Positions 34,618 to 45,150 of a stretch of DNA of 64,000 nucleotides are shown here, one piece after another; positions within the stretch are counted from its first letter, which is position 1, and each line of letters starts with the position of its first letter. The stretch lies in assembly GCA_023055425.1 (NCBI GenBank), contig JALGPY010000003.1, positions 65,456,991 through 65,520,990 on the forward strand, given 5' to 3'. Under the pieces are notes generated by a model that searched no databases, had not been told where the DNA came from, and worked only from the letters and a program-made list of their open reading frames with translations. Source of the DNA: Linanthus parryae. Lineage: Eukaryota > Streptophyta > Magnoliopsida > Ericales > Polemoniaceae. Made by a program: the position numbers and the translations under genes.

Positions 34618-35570
34618 ACTCGTCCAGCACACAACAAAAAAGCACACAACAAGACAGCACAACCGGAGGAGTCTGAGCATCCCGGGAGAGCACGAAAGCG
34701 CAATTCCAGATTCGAAGACCCGTTTGCTTTTCTTCTCTCTCATTCAAAAACTGTGTTATTTACGTTATGAATTTCAGTAGCTAAACTTTTACCTAGGTTC
34801 TCGGTGAACCTAGGGTTTCGTTTTCAGATTAGTTCTACGTTTTGACTATGAATTCATGATTACGTTATCTTAATATCAGCAGCTTTATCAGTAATTCTGT
34901 CTTTGAATTTTACTGTTCATGCATGATCGGAGTAGCTAACTAGAATTGCTACAGACCCGAGCCGGTAGGTGAAAACGTCCGGTTAGGGTTAGGAAGAGAA
35001 GACAGAATTTAGCACCTTACCCCGATGGGCCGACTAGCGAAGGGGAGTTAGGACTAGCGTGAAATCGTTGAGACCAACTGTTAGAGAATCTGACCCGGGC
35101 CATCAGGACAGGTTAGAAACCCTAGCAGCCTTAGAACGAGACTGCAGACTTAGGCAGCTTAACAGGAATCCGACAGTCTGCAGGATTGTGATAACGTGCA
35201 GGAAAAGAAAAGATACTGCACAATTCGTACGTGGCACGGATAATGAGACTGCTGTGTGTTTTCATGTCAAACAAAGAACGAAAATCTGAAGAACCCTAGG
35301 GGATCCCGGGACCTAGTATCTCAAACCCTAGATTTACAACCTAAAGATTATTCAGAAAATTCTCACAAAAATATTTACGTTTCGGTTATTTACTTTCAGT
35401 ACTTAAACCAGCTCTCAAAATATTCCTCCTTTTTACACTCTGTTCGTTAAAACTGATTACTAGAAAAACCTGCAAAGTCCCTGTGGGATCGATAATCTGA
35501 GTCGTAATACACTCTATACTACTTGATTCGTATACTTGCGAATAGCACGCTAAATTGCACATCAAGTTTT

Positions 35571-35588
35571 TGGCGCCGTTGCCGGGGA
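35571..35588 (+). other. Primer-binding site (tRNA-Asp type) of Athila
   Basis: TGGCGCCGTTGCCGGGGA lies six bases after the LTR and matches the sites in the tandem array. Confidence 0.92.
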
Positions 35589-35700
35589 ACTTTTTAGGGT
35601 TTATTTAGTAATCCGAATTAATTTTCAGAGTTTTTATTTTTATTTTATTTTTTTTTATTTTTCGTTATCTCATTGCTCTTGAGATCTCTACTTTTGCAGG

Positions 35701-35875
35701 ATGGGCGACAATACCGAGAGAACGCCAGAACTGCCCGAGACACGTACTCCAGCCGAGATGGCTCGATACATCGAGGATCTGATCGCAGCAGGATTCGCTG
35801 CCCGGAGCAACCAGAGGACATACAACCGGTCTGGGAAGGCGTTGGTGGAGAATTTCGAAGTCCCCACGGGGGGGG
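35701..35875 (+). pseudogene. N-terminal part of Athila gag, cut off by a frameshift
   Basis: The ATG at 35701 follows a splice-acceptor-like CTTTTGCAGG directly. The frame begins MGDNTERTPELPETRT and runs to a G8 homopolymer at 35868-35875, after which it hits TGA. The continuing gag frame is offset, so a one-base length change in the G run separates them. Sequencing or polymerase slippage in the run is a possible alternative. Confidence 0.7.
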
Positions 35876-38374
35876 CATGAGCGAGCTATTGTGGTGCCCG
35901 AGATCACCGCAGAACACTTTGACATCAAACCCTCCACCATCCAGACTGTGCAGACCCTCTGCCCGTTCCATGGCAAAGCTGACGAAGACCAGAACGACTT
36001 TATCGGGAAGTTCGAGGATTACTGCAACAAGGTCCGGTATAAGGGAGTTGACGCAGAGGCACTTATGCTAATTCTTTTCCCATACTGCCTGTACGGAGTA
36101 GCCAACGACTGGCTCGAATCCCGTCCACCCAGGTCCATCACAACATGGAAGGGGTGTGTCACCGATTTTCTGGCCAAATTTTACCCCGCCTCCCGGGTCA
36201 TTCAATTACAAAGCGAGATTCTGTCATTCAAGCAGAAGACAGGGGAGACGCTGGTAGACGCATGGGACAGATTGATGAGATTGGTGAAAAAGTGTCCAAA
36301 CCACGGTTTTGGAGACCCGAAGATCCTGCAGGTATTCTACCATGCCTTAGACAGGGAGAGTGCTGACAGGATTGATAGAGAAGCCGGAGGAAACTTCCTG
36401 TACCATGTGGACAAGGACGGTGCCTATGAGCTGATGAAGCAATTAGCCAAACAGGACACTCGCCTGTTTGACGATCGCAGGATCACGGCCCGAGCCGAGC
36501 CAGTGGAAGACGACCGGATAGACAATCTGGCCAAGATCGTTCAAGATTTGGTCAAGAAAGTTTACTCAACTGATGCAGTAGGAAAAACATATTTGGACAC
36601 AGCCATCGAGGGGCTCAGAAATGAAGATGCCAATTACGTACAGCAGCAGTGGGACCCGAGCCGGTACCGACCGGGTACGAGAGATCATCCCGGGTTCCGG
36701 TACGAAAACCCGAACGCAGCAGTTTATGCACCGGGGTTCCAGCACAGGCCACCAGCCCAGCAGGCTGCACCGACGCAGCAGGCTCAGTCGGGCCCATCCG
36801 CACAGCAGTACGACGCTCAGATGAAGGAGATCAAGTCCATGTTCCAGACCATGGAGTCCCGGTTCGAGCACATGGACGCCCTGACAGCCGACGTGCAGAT
36901 GACCAAAACGTCACTGCGCGCTTTGGAGGTACAAGTTGGACAGTTAGCACAGCAGCTAACGGAGAGAGATCCAGGAAACTTGCCCTCGAATACAGTGAAT
37001 AATCCACGTGCTCAGGTCAATGCCATCACCACTCGGAGTGGATTAGCACTACAGGATCCGCCGTATCCTAGCCATACACGTGCAGAAAAATCAAAGGAAA
37101 TCGAGCGTGAAGTACTTGGCGAGGATAACAGCTCAGCCGATCGCCCCCAGCCGAAGGGCTCGGTTGAGCAGGATGTAGTGCAAAAGGAGAAGGAAGCAGA
37201 AACGGTACCTGTCTCCAAGGAGGTGCCGTATCCTTTGAAGACACGAAAGAAGGATGATAGCAAGGACTACGCCAGATTTCTCGAGATTTTCAAACAGCTA
37301 AAGATCAACATACCCTTTGCGGAGGCGTTGGAAAAGATGCCCACTTATGCCAAGTTCCTCAAAGATATTTTGTATGGACGGAAACGTATGAGCAATTTCG
37401 AGACTATAAATCTGACGGCAGAAGTGAGCAATTGTGTGAAGAATGGACTACCGAGGAAGAGGAAGGACCCTGGAAGTTTTGTCATCCCGGTGACCCTAGG
37501 TAATGCTTACACAGGAAAGGCTCTGTGTGAACTAGGGGCCAGTATCAATCTGATGCCGTTATCGATTTTCAAAACTTTGAAAATCGGTGAAATCAGGCCC
37601 ACCAGAATCAAGCTGCAGATGGCGGACAGATCCGTGAAGCAGGCTTACGGAGTTATTGAAGACATTCTGGTGAAAGTCGGAGAATTGATTTTTCCGGCAG
37701 ATTTTGTGATTCTGGACATGGAGGCAGGGGACGTACCACTCATTCTGGGCAGACCGTTTCTGGCCACTGGAGAAGCCATGATAAACTGCAAGAGCGGAGA
37801 ACTGACCATGCAGATTAATGAAGACAAGGTGAAGTTCAACGTTTTCAAAAATCTGCAACTACCGAATTACTATGAGCATGAAGACATCTTCGCAGTGGAG
37901 GTAGTCGAAGAAGGCTGGGACAACGAGGAGATGGATGAGCTATGGGCAGAGATTGATAGAGTGGACAGAGAGAACGAGGAGAGATTCCAGGAGGAGCAGG
38001 CCATGCAAGCTGAGAACCGGACCAGTTTACAGTTGGACGAAAAAAGTGGGCAGAAATTGGTCCTGGTCCCGTCACTCAAAGAGCCACCGACCCGAGAGCT
38101 TGAACCGTTGCCGAGCCATCAAAGTTCAGCACATCCAAAGCAGTTTCAAGAAGGGCAGAAAGCACTTCTCGGCGAGTCTCGGAAGCAGTTTTTTCCGGGA
38201 AAATTGAGATCTCAGTGGTCAGGACCGTTTATCATCAAAGAGGTACTTTCATGGGAGGCAGTTGAATTGGAGAATCAGCATGACAGTATAACTTGCAGAG
38301 TGAGCGGAAACCGGGTCAAGCCATATCTCGGCCCGGAAGCGAACGTCAGGCCTGGCGATTTTGACGTCCCTTGA
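35876..38374 (+). CDS. Athila gag-protease ORF with fused integrase C-terminus
   Basis: Long open frame of about 830 codons. Residue numbers here count from codon 35891. The first 200 residues are a plant Gypsy Gag (NDWLESRPPRSITTW, FLAKFYPASR, FYHALD). A Gln/Pro-rich linker follows, then the retropepsin-like region near 535-640 with GASINLMPLSIF and LILGRPFLAT. The residue before LGAS is Glu (E547, codon 37529) where Athila proteases normally have the catalytic Asp. At about 38130 the frame passes from the pre-RT segment (LEPLPSH) straight into the end of integrase (FPGKLRSQWSGPF), so RT, RNase H and the integrase core were removed without breaking the frame. The product could still act as a Gag. 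There is no nearby intact start because of the G-run shift. Confidence 0.85.
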   Translation, partial: HERAIVVPEITAEHFDIKPSTIQTVQTLCPFHGKADEDQNDFIGKFEDYCNKVRYKGVDAEALMLILFPYCLYGVANDWLESRPPRSITTWKGCVTDFLAKFYPASRVIQLQSEILSFKQKTGETLVDAWDRLMRLVKKCPNHGFGDPKILQVFYHALDRESADRIDREAGGNFLYHVDKDGAYELMKQLAKQDTRLFDDRRITARAEPVEDDRIDNLAKIVQDLVKKVYSTDAVGKTYLDTAIEGLRNEDANYVQQQWDPSRYRPGTRDHPGFRYENPNAAVYAPGFQHRPPAQQAAPTQQAQSGPSAQQYDAQMKEIKSMFQTMESRFEHMDALTADVQMTKTSLRALEVQVGQLAQQLTERDPGNLPSNTVNNPRAQVNAITTRSGLALQDPPYPSHTRAEKSKEIEREVLGEDNSSADRPQPKGSVEQDVVQKEKEAETVPVSKEVPYPLKTRKKDDSKDYARFLEIFKQLKINIPFAEALEKMPTYAKFLKDILYGRKRMSNFETINLTAEVSNCVKNGLPRKRKDPGSFVIPVTLGNAYTGKALCELGASINLMPLSIFKTLKIGEIRPTRIKLQMADRSVKQAYGVIEDILVKVGELIFPADFVILDMEAGDVPLILGRPFLATGEAMINCKSGELTMQINEDKVKFNVFKNLQLPNYYEHEDIFAVEVVEEGWDNEEMDELWAEIDRVDRENEERFQEEQAMQAENRTSLQLDEKSGQKLVLVPSLKEPPTRELEPLPSHQSSAHPKQFQEGQKALLGESRKQFFPGKLRSQWSGPFIIKEVLSWEAVELENQHDSITCRVSGNRVKPYLGPEANVRPGDFDVP

Positions 38375-38614
38375 GCAAACATGAGGTAACTGGGTCGGGC
38401 TGTCGACCGTAAATTACAAGCGCTGGTTGGGAGGCAACCCAACGTAGTAAGTTAGTTTAAATTATTTCAAGTTTTATTTTCAGTTTTGAATTTTGAGAGA
38501 GGTAAGATGAGTGGGTATTGACTTTGAATTGAGCATGTGCAGATACAGCAGAGCAGAAAACGAGAACAAAAAGGAGTAGAGAGAGAAAAAAAATTTATGT
38601 TTGAAAAAAAAAAT

Positions 38615-38960
38615 ACCTGCTGCCTGCGTATATACGCAGGCTGCTGCGTATATACGCAACCTGCAGTAAAATTTCAGAATTTTGAAAAAAAAATATTTTT
38701 TTTTCACCTGCTGCTTGCGTATATACGCAGACCTGCGTATATACGCAGTCAGCAGCGAAAATTTCAGGATTTTGGAAAAAAAAAAATTGAAAAAAAAAAT
38801 TATTTTTGTTGCTGACTGCGTATATACGCAGGGTTGCGTATATACGTAGCCAGCAGTGAAAATATGGAATTTTTTTCAAAAAAAAAAAAAAAAAAAACTT
38901 TTTCGAAAATGTTCCCTGTTTGCCTATGTACTGCGTATATACGCAGGCAGAAGAAGAAAA
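38615..38960 (+). repeat. CTGCGTATATACGCAG palindrome array
   Basis: Seven copies of the 16-bp palindrome or close variants (at about 38624, 38644, 38715, 38733, 38816, 38834 and 38931), mostly in pairs about 18-20 bp apart. The pairs are separated by A/T runs and AAAATTTCAG-like spacers, giving a repeat period of about 90-100 bp. Confidence 0.9.
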
Positions 38961-39098
38961 AAAAAATATTTTTTTTTGGACAGCAGCACGTTTTTGCCCC
39001 ATTTTTCTCTCTCTACCTCCATACACAGATCCGTGGAGTTTGAAGCGACTTCAGAAAAGTTCGTAGACGGAAAGGCATATTTTCAAAATCGTGAAGAA

Positions 39099-39222
39099 TC
39101 GACCCCTGTGTGTTCTGGCACACTCGACCATCACAGGGACTCGTACGAGTTGGGGATTTTTCAGGAACGATTTTTCTGCAAAATAGAGCAATCGACCCCG
39201 GTGTACGGAAGTATACTCGACC
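39099..39222 (+). repeat. Paired-hairpin module of Athila
   Basis: Two hairpins 93 bp apart, each in the frame TCGACCCC-N-stem-loop-stem-TCGACC. The first stem is GTGTG/CACAC. The second is GTGTAC/GTATAC closed by GGAA. The intervening GAGTTGGGGATTTTTC is identical to that in the tandem array modules. Confidence 0.75.
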
Positions 39223-40446
39223 ATATGGGAGCACATTGTCAAACACAATGGTGCTCGGGGATTGCACGTTTGAAGAGCGCACATAGAGCCCGAAAGGTTG
39301 ACAGCTTCCGTCGAGAAATTTTCTGGCGACCGGTCAACGGTCCTGCTCCACCGGAATCTGCGAGAAATTCCGCATTTGTAAGAACTGACTCCGGGTGCAC
39401 AGGTTCAATTTCTGTCTCTCGTTTTATTTTTCTGCATATGCTACCAGTTGTTCCCATTCGATGAGGCAAGCCAGCTCATCCAATCCAGATTGTATGCCTA
39501 ATGATTAGTACCATGAGGGCATGACACCATCCAGTGTGGGGGTGGTGGCGTTGTAACTGCATTACGTTTTATTAAAAAAAAAAAAAAATTATTAAAAAAA
39601 AAAAAAATTGAAAATTTTGAGACTGGGTGAAGGATTTAGCTTAAAACTGGAGAGAGCTTAATGATAGAAAATTTCCCGAAGTGGACGAACTTAGGTGAGG
39701 AAGAGCTGCGAGAATCTGTCTAGGGGAGTTAATAGAGCCAATACACTTCAGAAAACGCAAGTAGCTGTCTCCCGAGCATTTATCCGACTAGCTGCCAGAC
39801 CACCGTCACCAGGTAGTCGTCAACCCGCCATCATGGTCACCACATCATTTGGTGGAGTGATAGGCCATAGGGGACCTCACGTCCTGTCTCGCGCCTTAGG
39901 TCCACTAGTGAGCCCCGTTGATCCATTAATCCTTTTCTTGGTAACCGTTTGACCTAGGAAGCCGTTTTTTGATACTCGCATCATTGTTAGTATTTTTACC
40001 TTTCCTATGCGTCATGGCACGAGGGAGTTGAGTTGAGGGGGATTTTCTGGGGTAGAGCAGAATTGTCATATTTGATAGTGAATGAGCTTTATTTTTATAT
40101 TTGAGGGTGTGTAAGGGTGAGATAGTGACGGCAGCACACTTCGGTGTGGCTGTGACTCACGACATTACACCGTGAGCACAGGAGGAGAGCCGTAGTGCGA
40201 ATATTTTCCGCACGACATGGGGGACTTTGGGTTGACAGGGTTACTGGAGGACGCGCTGTGCTATTTAGACATCCTTGGAGTGAGGAGGATCGGTTGGAAA
40301 AGCGCGAATATTTTACAGATTGACTACATGGTTCGGAATTAGTGTGGGGGTGGTCATTACAGATTATTTCAGTATTTTTCAGCCACCCCACGTTTTTTGG
40401 TTTATCATAGAGTTGGCCTGGTTTATATTGTTTATTGTGTAGCCCC

Positions 40447-40480
<34 letters not shown>

Positions 40481-41130
40481 GAAAAAAAAACGAAAAAAAA
40501 AAACGAAGAAAAAAAGTATCAAAGGCAGAAAATTCAGGGTGCTTGATTGATTTTATTTCAAAACGTCAGGCCGGCTATTTTTATCACAGTTTCACATTCG
40601 TTCACAGTTGTGGCCGCGAGAACGGCAGTTACACCGGGACTGGGGAAATTGAGTGTCTAGAATTTTAGGTGATTTGGGTCAGTTTCTGTCATCTTGGTGA
40701 GGGAGTGTGAGATTGGGGTATGTGTGAGTGTGCTGTGACGTTTAGGACATCGCTTCTAAATGACTTATCCTACCGTCCCAAAGCCGGCAGATTTACATTA
40801 CACCCGGAGTAAAAGCACGGAAGGTGTGCGTTAGGGATACGCTCGGTTTGCGTGCAAAAGCGGAAGTAAGTGGTGTTCGTGCTTGTTCCTAACCTAGGCT
40901 GGCCGCGAGTTCTTCCGATCACCGCAGTTTCTTAAATTTAGGGGAATATGAGAACTTGATGATGTTCAGTTTGAGTTGAAGAGATTGCCCAGTCTCACCA
41001 AAAAAAAATATAAACTGTTTTTATAATATTAATACTGTTTAAAAAAAATAAGTGCAGTTACACCGCTCTGGATTGATTCGGGATAGTATGCATTGGTAGT
41101 ATATTGCTGGAGTTTGCTCGGGACGAGCAA

Positions 41131-41149
41131 AGTTTAGTGTGGGGGTATT
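41131..41149 (+). other. Polypurine tract of Athila
   Basis: AGTTTAGTGTGGGGGTATT lies immediately before the 3' LTR, as is typical of plant Gypsy elements. Confidence 0.85.
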
Positions 41150-43727
41150 TGATAACGCCCAAATAGGGGTTATTTTATAGCCTGAAAAGATGTGTATGTG
41201 TGCTGGAAAATCGCGTTTTAGCCAGAATTCACCCTCGGAAAGCCTCGGTTTTAGGAACGAGACGTTTATTTGCTCTTTGTGAATTTCTGCATGTTTCGTA
41301 CTTTTATTGGATATGATCGCGGGTTTTGTCATGTTTTTACAGGAACAGGTTCGGAAAGTGCATTGGGATGCGTGCCGAGACAGAACCGGGTTCGCCTCGA
41401 GAAACGTGCAGAAAACGCTCGGAGCAGGATTTGACCGAGACTGGTACAAGGGAGAGCGGAATGGAAAAACGAGCAGTGAAAACCGACCGAGGAAGCTGAA
41501 AACGCCAAAACCGAGAATCACCGGGATGCGCTCGGTCGACAATATCTTGATCTTGACTTGGAATTTTGAAGTGAAACCAGGGGCAAAAGAACGGAGACGT
41601 CAAGGGCTTTCCGAAAACAGGTTATAATGCTGAAACGGAGTCCGGCCGAAAAACCGACTCCCGTCAAGTGTGGGTCCCAGTCAGGCCACACCCGAGTAAG
41701 GAGTCTCGGTTTCCGGTGTCCGGAGTCAGGAGCAACTATTTCATGTTCGTGACGATGTCCGGGACAGTTTTGGCCTAGGGGTATTTTGGTCATTTTGGCA
41801 CCGGGCCCGGGTTTCCGGAGTCAAGTTCAGATTTTGTCTTCCAAATTTAGTCAGCAGTTTACCTATGGCCAGAGTCAGGATTGGAGAGAATTTGGAGCGG
41901 TTTTGACCCAGGGGTATTTTGGTAATTTTGACAAGTTTCGGGTCAAAACGCAAGACGGGAACACGGGAAAGCAGGAAGACACCGAGGAAGGAAAACCGGA
42001 GATTTCAGGCAGAAGTCTGGGACCCAGAAGACCCAACCGGGTCCACCAGAGCACCAAGCCAGGCAAGGACACAGCCCTGTCTGCGTATATACGCAGGCAG
42101 GGAGGTGGTGGTGGGTGGATTTTGGGCCCCTGTGATAGCTCCTCACTAGGAGTTATCGGTTAACCCAATTTGAGGGGAGCCGGAAATGAAGCAGGCATGC
42201 GGGTGAAGGATCCAAGGAGGCTGAGAAGCCGAGCATGCAAGTCGAGAAGATTGGCACGTTTCCCGAGGAAGATTGGCACGCAGCCCGAGGAGCCTGGCAC
42301 GCATTCCGAGGCATCCCGAGCAGTTTGTCACGCATCCTGAGACGGACGAAACACACTCCGAGAAGATCAGCAGTCATCCCAAGACATCCCGAGGAGCCTG
42401 GTACGCATCCCGAGGCATCCCGAGGAGTTTGGCGCGCAAACCGAGGAGGCAGCTACCTACGCAGTTAGCTACGCTGCTAACTACGCAGGTAGCTACGCAG
42501 CTACCTACGCAGTTAGCTACGCTGCTAACTCCGCAGGTAGCTACGCAGTAACTACGCAGGTAGCTACGCAGCAACTACGCAGTTAGCTACGCTGCTAACT
42601 ACGCAGGTAGCTACGTAGCTACCTACGCAGCCAACTACGCAGGTAGCTACGCAGCTATCTTGCGCAGTTGGCCCGTTTCCCGAGGCGGTGGCAGACGACC
42701 CGTTTCCCGAGGCGGTTTCGGCCCAGTGGCAGTTTCGTAATTTCGGCAGTTTCCAGAAACGTCTCCAGCACTATATAAAGACTCGTCCAGCACACAACAA
42801 AAAAGCACACAACAAGACAGCACAACCGGAGGAGTCTGAGCATCCCGGGAGAGCACGAAAGCGCAATTCCAGATTCGAAGACCCGTTTGCTTTTCTTCTC
42901 TCTCATTCAAAAACTGTGTTATTTACGTTATGAATTTCAGTAGCTAAACTTTTACCTAGGTTCTCGGTGAACCTAGGGTTTCGTTTTCAGATTAGTTCTA
43001 CGTTTTGACTATGAATTCATGATTACGTTATCTTAATATCAGCAGCTTTATCAGTAATTCTGTCTTTGAATTTTACTGTTCATGCATGATCGGAGTAGCT
43101 AACCAGAATTGCTACAGACCCGAGCCGGTAGGTGAAAACGTCCGGTTAGGGTTAGGAAGAGAAGACAGAATTTAGCACCTTACCCCGATGGGCCGACTAG
43201 CGAAGGGGAGTTAGGACTAGCGTGAAATCGTTGAGACCAACTGTTAGAGAATCTGACCCGGGCCATCAGGACAGGTTAGAACCCCTAGCAGCCTTAGAAC
43301 GAGACTGCAGACTTAGGCAGCTTAACAGGAATCCGACAGTCTGCAGGATTGTGATAACGTGCAGGAAAAGAAAAGATACTGCACAATTGGTACGTGGCAC
43401 GGATAATGAGACTGTTGTGTGTTTTCATGTCAAACAAAGAACGAAAATGTGAAGAACCCTAGGGGATCCCGGGACCTAGTATCTCAAACCCTAGATTTAC
43501 AACCTAAAGATTATTCAGAAAATTCTCACAAAAATATTTACGTTTCGGTTATTTACTTTCAGTACTTAAACCAGCTCTCAAAATATTCCTCCTTTTTACA
43601 CTCTGTTCGTTAAAACTGATTACTAGAAAAACCTGCAAAGTCCCTGTGGGATCGATAATCTGAGTCGTAATACACTCTATACTACTTGATTCGTATACTT
43701 GCGAATAGCACGCTAAATTGCGCATCA
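41150..43727 (+). repeat. Athila 3' LTR
   Basis: 2,578 bp and nearly identical to the 5' LTR. It has one CTGCGTATATACGCAG copy (42081) instead of two, a shorter GTAGCTACGC array (about 42449-42662), and a short extra segment repeating CCCGTTTCCCGAGGCGG near 42690-42712. It ends GCGCATCA before the CCAAC duplication. Confidence 0.9.
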
Positions 43728-43732
43728 CCAAC

Positions 43733-43925
43733 CAATCTCTCAACCACACTCTCAAGTACTCTATTGTACTCTTTGAATGGTAATAGAAGTTCTCTTCCCA
43801 TACATCACTCTCATATTCAAATTGTTCCATTAGAATGGTGTTGAAGGCTTACTCGGGAGTCAACGGTGGGCCGACGACCGAGTGCCGCACGGGTAGTGGC
43901 GGGATCGAGGTCCCGGCCCGTGACA
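43733..43925 (+). mobile_element. Solo-LTR-like element, right part
   Basis: Continues the heat-shock-element LTR after the Athila insertion and ends CCCGTGACA, the inverted copy of its start. The G/C-rich end differs from the A/T-rich promoter part, as in many LTRs. Confidence 0.65.
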
Positions 43926-44259
43926 CTACGCGGATCTTATCAGCCTTGAGTTGTTGACACTTTTTCAATTTGGAATCACCCAGCATCAGCCATTTTATAA
44001 AGGATGCAGCAGCAGAGGATTGGTTGTTGTTGAGTAAGCTTTGATCCAAAACAAATGATGACTTGTCCTGATTCATGCGGAGCATTTCCATGACAACTTG
44101 CTTTTCCTCCTCCCTTGCTAAAGATTTATCACACCGACGGATCTCAAAAGACAAGTCTTCCATTGTATCAGATTCATCATAGAGTTTCTTCAACATACCC
44201 AGAAGGGTTTCTAGTTGTTCATTTGTCAGGCAGCAAATTGGGATTGGAACATGGGCCAT
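43926..44259 (-). pseudogene. Unrecognised host gene, first coding exon (5' portion)
   Basis: The ATG at 44259 opens MAHVPIPICCLTNEQLETLL and the frame runs to the LTR border at 43926. It then resumes in phase at 32415 once the insertion and one short target copy are ignored, which is the main evidence that both parts are one exon. The segment is rich in charged residues with a likely helical pattern (LREEEKQ-like and Leu-repeated stretches), without a recognised domain. The frame continues only 26 codons into the LTR before a stop, so any transcript here would give a short truncated protein. The gene may already be dead. Confidence 0.6.
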
Positions 44260-44690
44260 CGTTTTTGTGAGGTCTCGAGTCAACCCAAGACAATGTCTGG
44301 AATAGTTAGTGGCCAACTCAATGCCGTGTCATTTAGAAAACCCCTGTCCCAAATAAGTTTCCCGAACATTACTCTGATTTGATTAAGAAGTTGGGATATT
44401 TGCTGATTTTGATATTTCGGCCAATCCAATCCATGGGGTTACGACCCATTACCCAGAAACCCTAGAACATACCAATAACGAACAAGTCAGGTTCTAGGTG
44501 ATTTGTTGGTTTCCTCCATAGATCGGTGATATTTGATGCGATTTGAGGAGAAACCAACCAAAACAAAGTGGAGGAAATCATCGATGGTGGAAGAGACACA
44601 GAGAGGTGAAGAAGACGAGAGAGATCCAGAGGTGTAGTGAGAGAAACAACCGTCGCAACGGACATGCCCTTTCATGGAGCCTTCAGGAAC
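44260..44690 (-). promoter_or_regulatory. 5' leader and upstream region of the broken host gene
   Basis: Contains CT-rich leader-like sequence on the minus strand. A possible 5' UTR intron has a donor near 44470 (GGTATGTTC) and an acceptor near 44357 (GACAGGGG). An upstream ATG frame (44675-44487) is short and unrecognised. It directly adjoins the truncated Angela fragment, so the native promoter may be missing or displaced. Confidence 0.4.
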
Positions 44691-45150
44691 TTCTTCCTCT
44701 AGAGCTGATGTACTTCATAGATAGGCTTTCTCTTTCATTCTCGAGTGATCTGCTACATCTTAGAATTGGAGCACTCAATTATAGTTTCTTCTCTTGCTTG
44801 AGAACAATTCTCAAGTTCCTATACCAGTCCAGAAAGTTTTTCCAGAAAGCTTGTCCTTCCCAAGGACAGCTCGTAGGGAATGTGATGAACTCAATGAGTT
44901 GTTTGCCATTGGAATTCTACAAAACGAGAAATATACAAGTTTTAGTATTTTGTGAACAAATGACTATATTAAATAATTGCTAGATTATTAAACATAGCTC
45001 CCACTATTTTTATCGGATTAATAACCCTCCATGTTAATGTGAAATATATCATTATATTTTTTAGTGGGCCAATATCCATATTTCACTTTCTTTTGAGCTT
45101 GCTTTGGCAAGTCACCCAAAATCAGATATTTAGGTAGAAACAAATCCAAT
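44691..45150 (-). pseudogene. Outer Angela-type Copia, start of gag (truncated)
   Basis: On the minus strand the sequence matches the leader and gag start of the element at 53081-61543, including the ATG context CAATGGCAAACAACTCATTG and DWYRNLRIVLKQEKK. An unrelated stretch of about 70 bp interrupts it near 44705-44775, and homology ends near 44690. The rest of this element is at 62983-64000, beyond the SIRE-type insertion. Confidence 0.8.

Larger units (their letters stand above)
32924..35564 (+). repeat. Athila 5' LTR
   Basis: 2,641 bp. It contains two copies of CTGCGTATATACGCAG (33855, 33873), a repeat array of GTAGCTACGC units (about 34241-34525) and a TATA box (TATATAAAG at 34609). Frames reading through the array are repetitive artefacts. 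Confidence 0.9.
38375..41130 (+). other. Athila 3' non-coding internal region
   Basis: About 2.75 kb. In order: the conserved post-ORF stretch around 38395-38445 (GGGAGGCAACCC), the palindrome/poly-A array (38615-38960), the paired-hairpin module (39099-39222), A-rich runs near 39573-39607 and 40449-40510, and unassigned sequence up to the polypurine tract. Frames such as 38856-39464 cross the repeats and show no protein motif. Confidence 0.8.
32924..43727 (+). mobile_element. Complete Athila-type Gypsy element with internal pol deletion
   Basis: 10.8 kb, with LTRs 32924-35564 and 41150-43727 (both TGATAACGCCC...CATCA). It has a tRNA-Asp primer site at 35571-35588, a polypurine tract at 41131-41149, and perfect CCAAC duplications at 32919-32923 and 43728-43732. 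The interior encodes gag and a protease-like region fused in frame to the last part of integrase; RT, RNase H and the integrase core are absent. About 2.8 kb of non-coding DNA with palindromes and hairpins follows the ORF. The LTRs differ mainly in repeat copy number, pointing to a recent insertion. It is non-autonomous. Confidence 0.92.

Noticed and set aside
38856..39464. 202-residue plus frame after the Athila gag-pro ORF
   Set aside because: It crosses poly-A tracts, palindromes and the hairpin module, and has no protein similarity that I recognise.
32411..43930. CACTA-type DNA transposon suggested by CACTA/TAGTG at the borders
   Set aside because: The orientation is reversed (TAGTG...CACTA). 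The TGTCACGGG/CCCGTGACA ends with an internal TATA box fit an LTR better.
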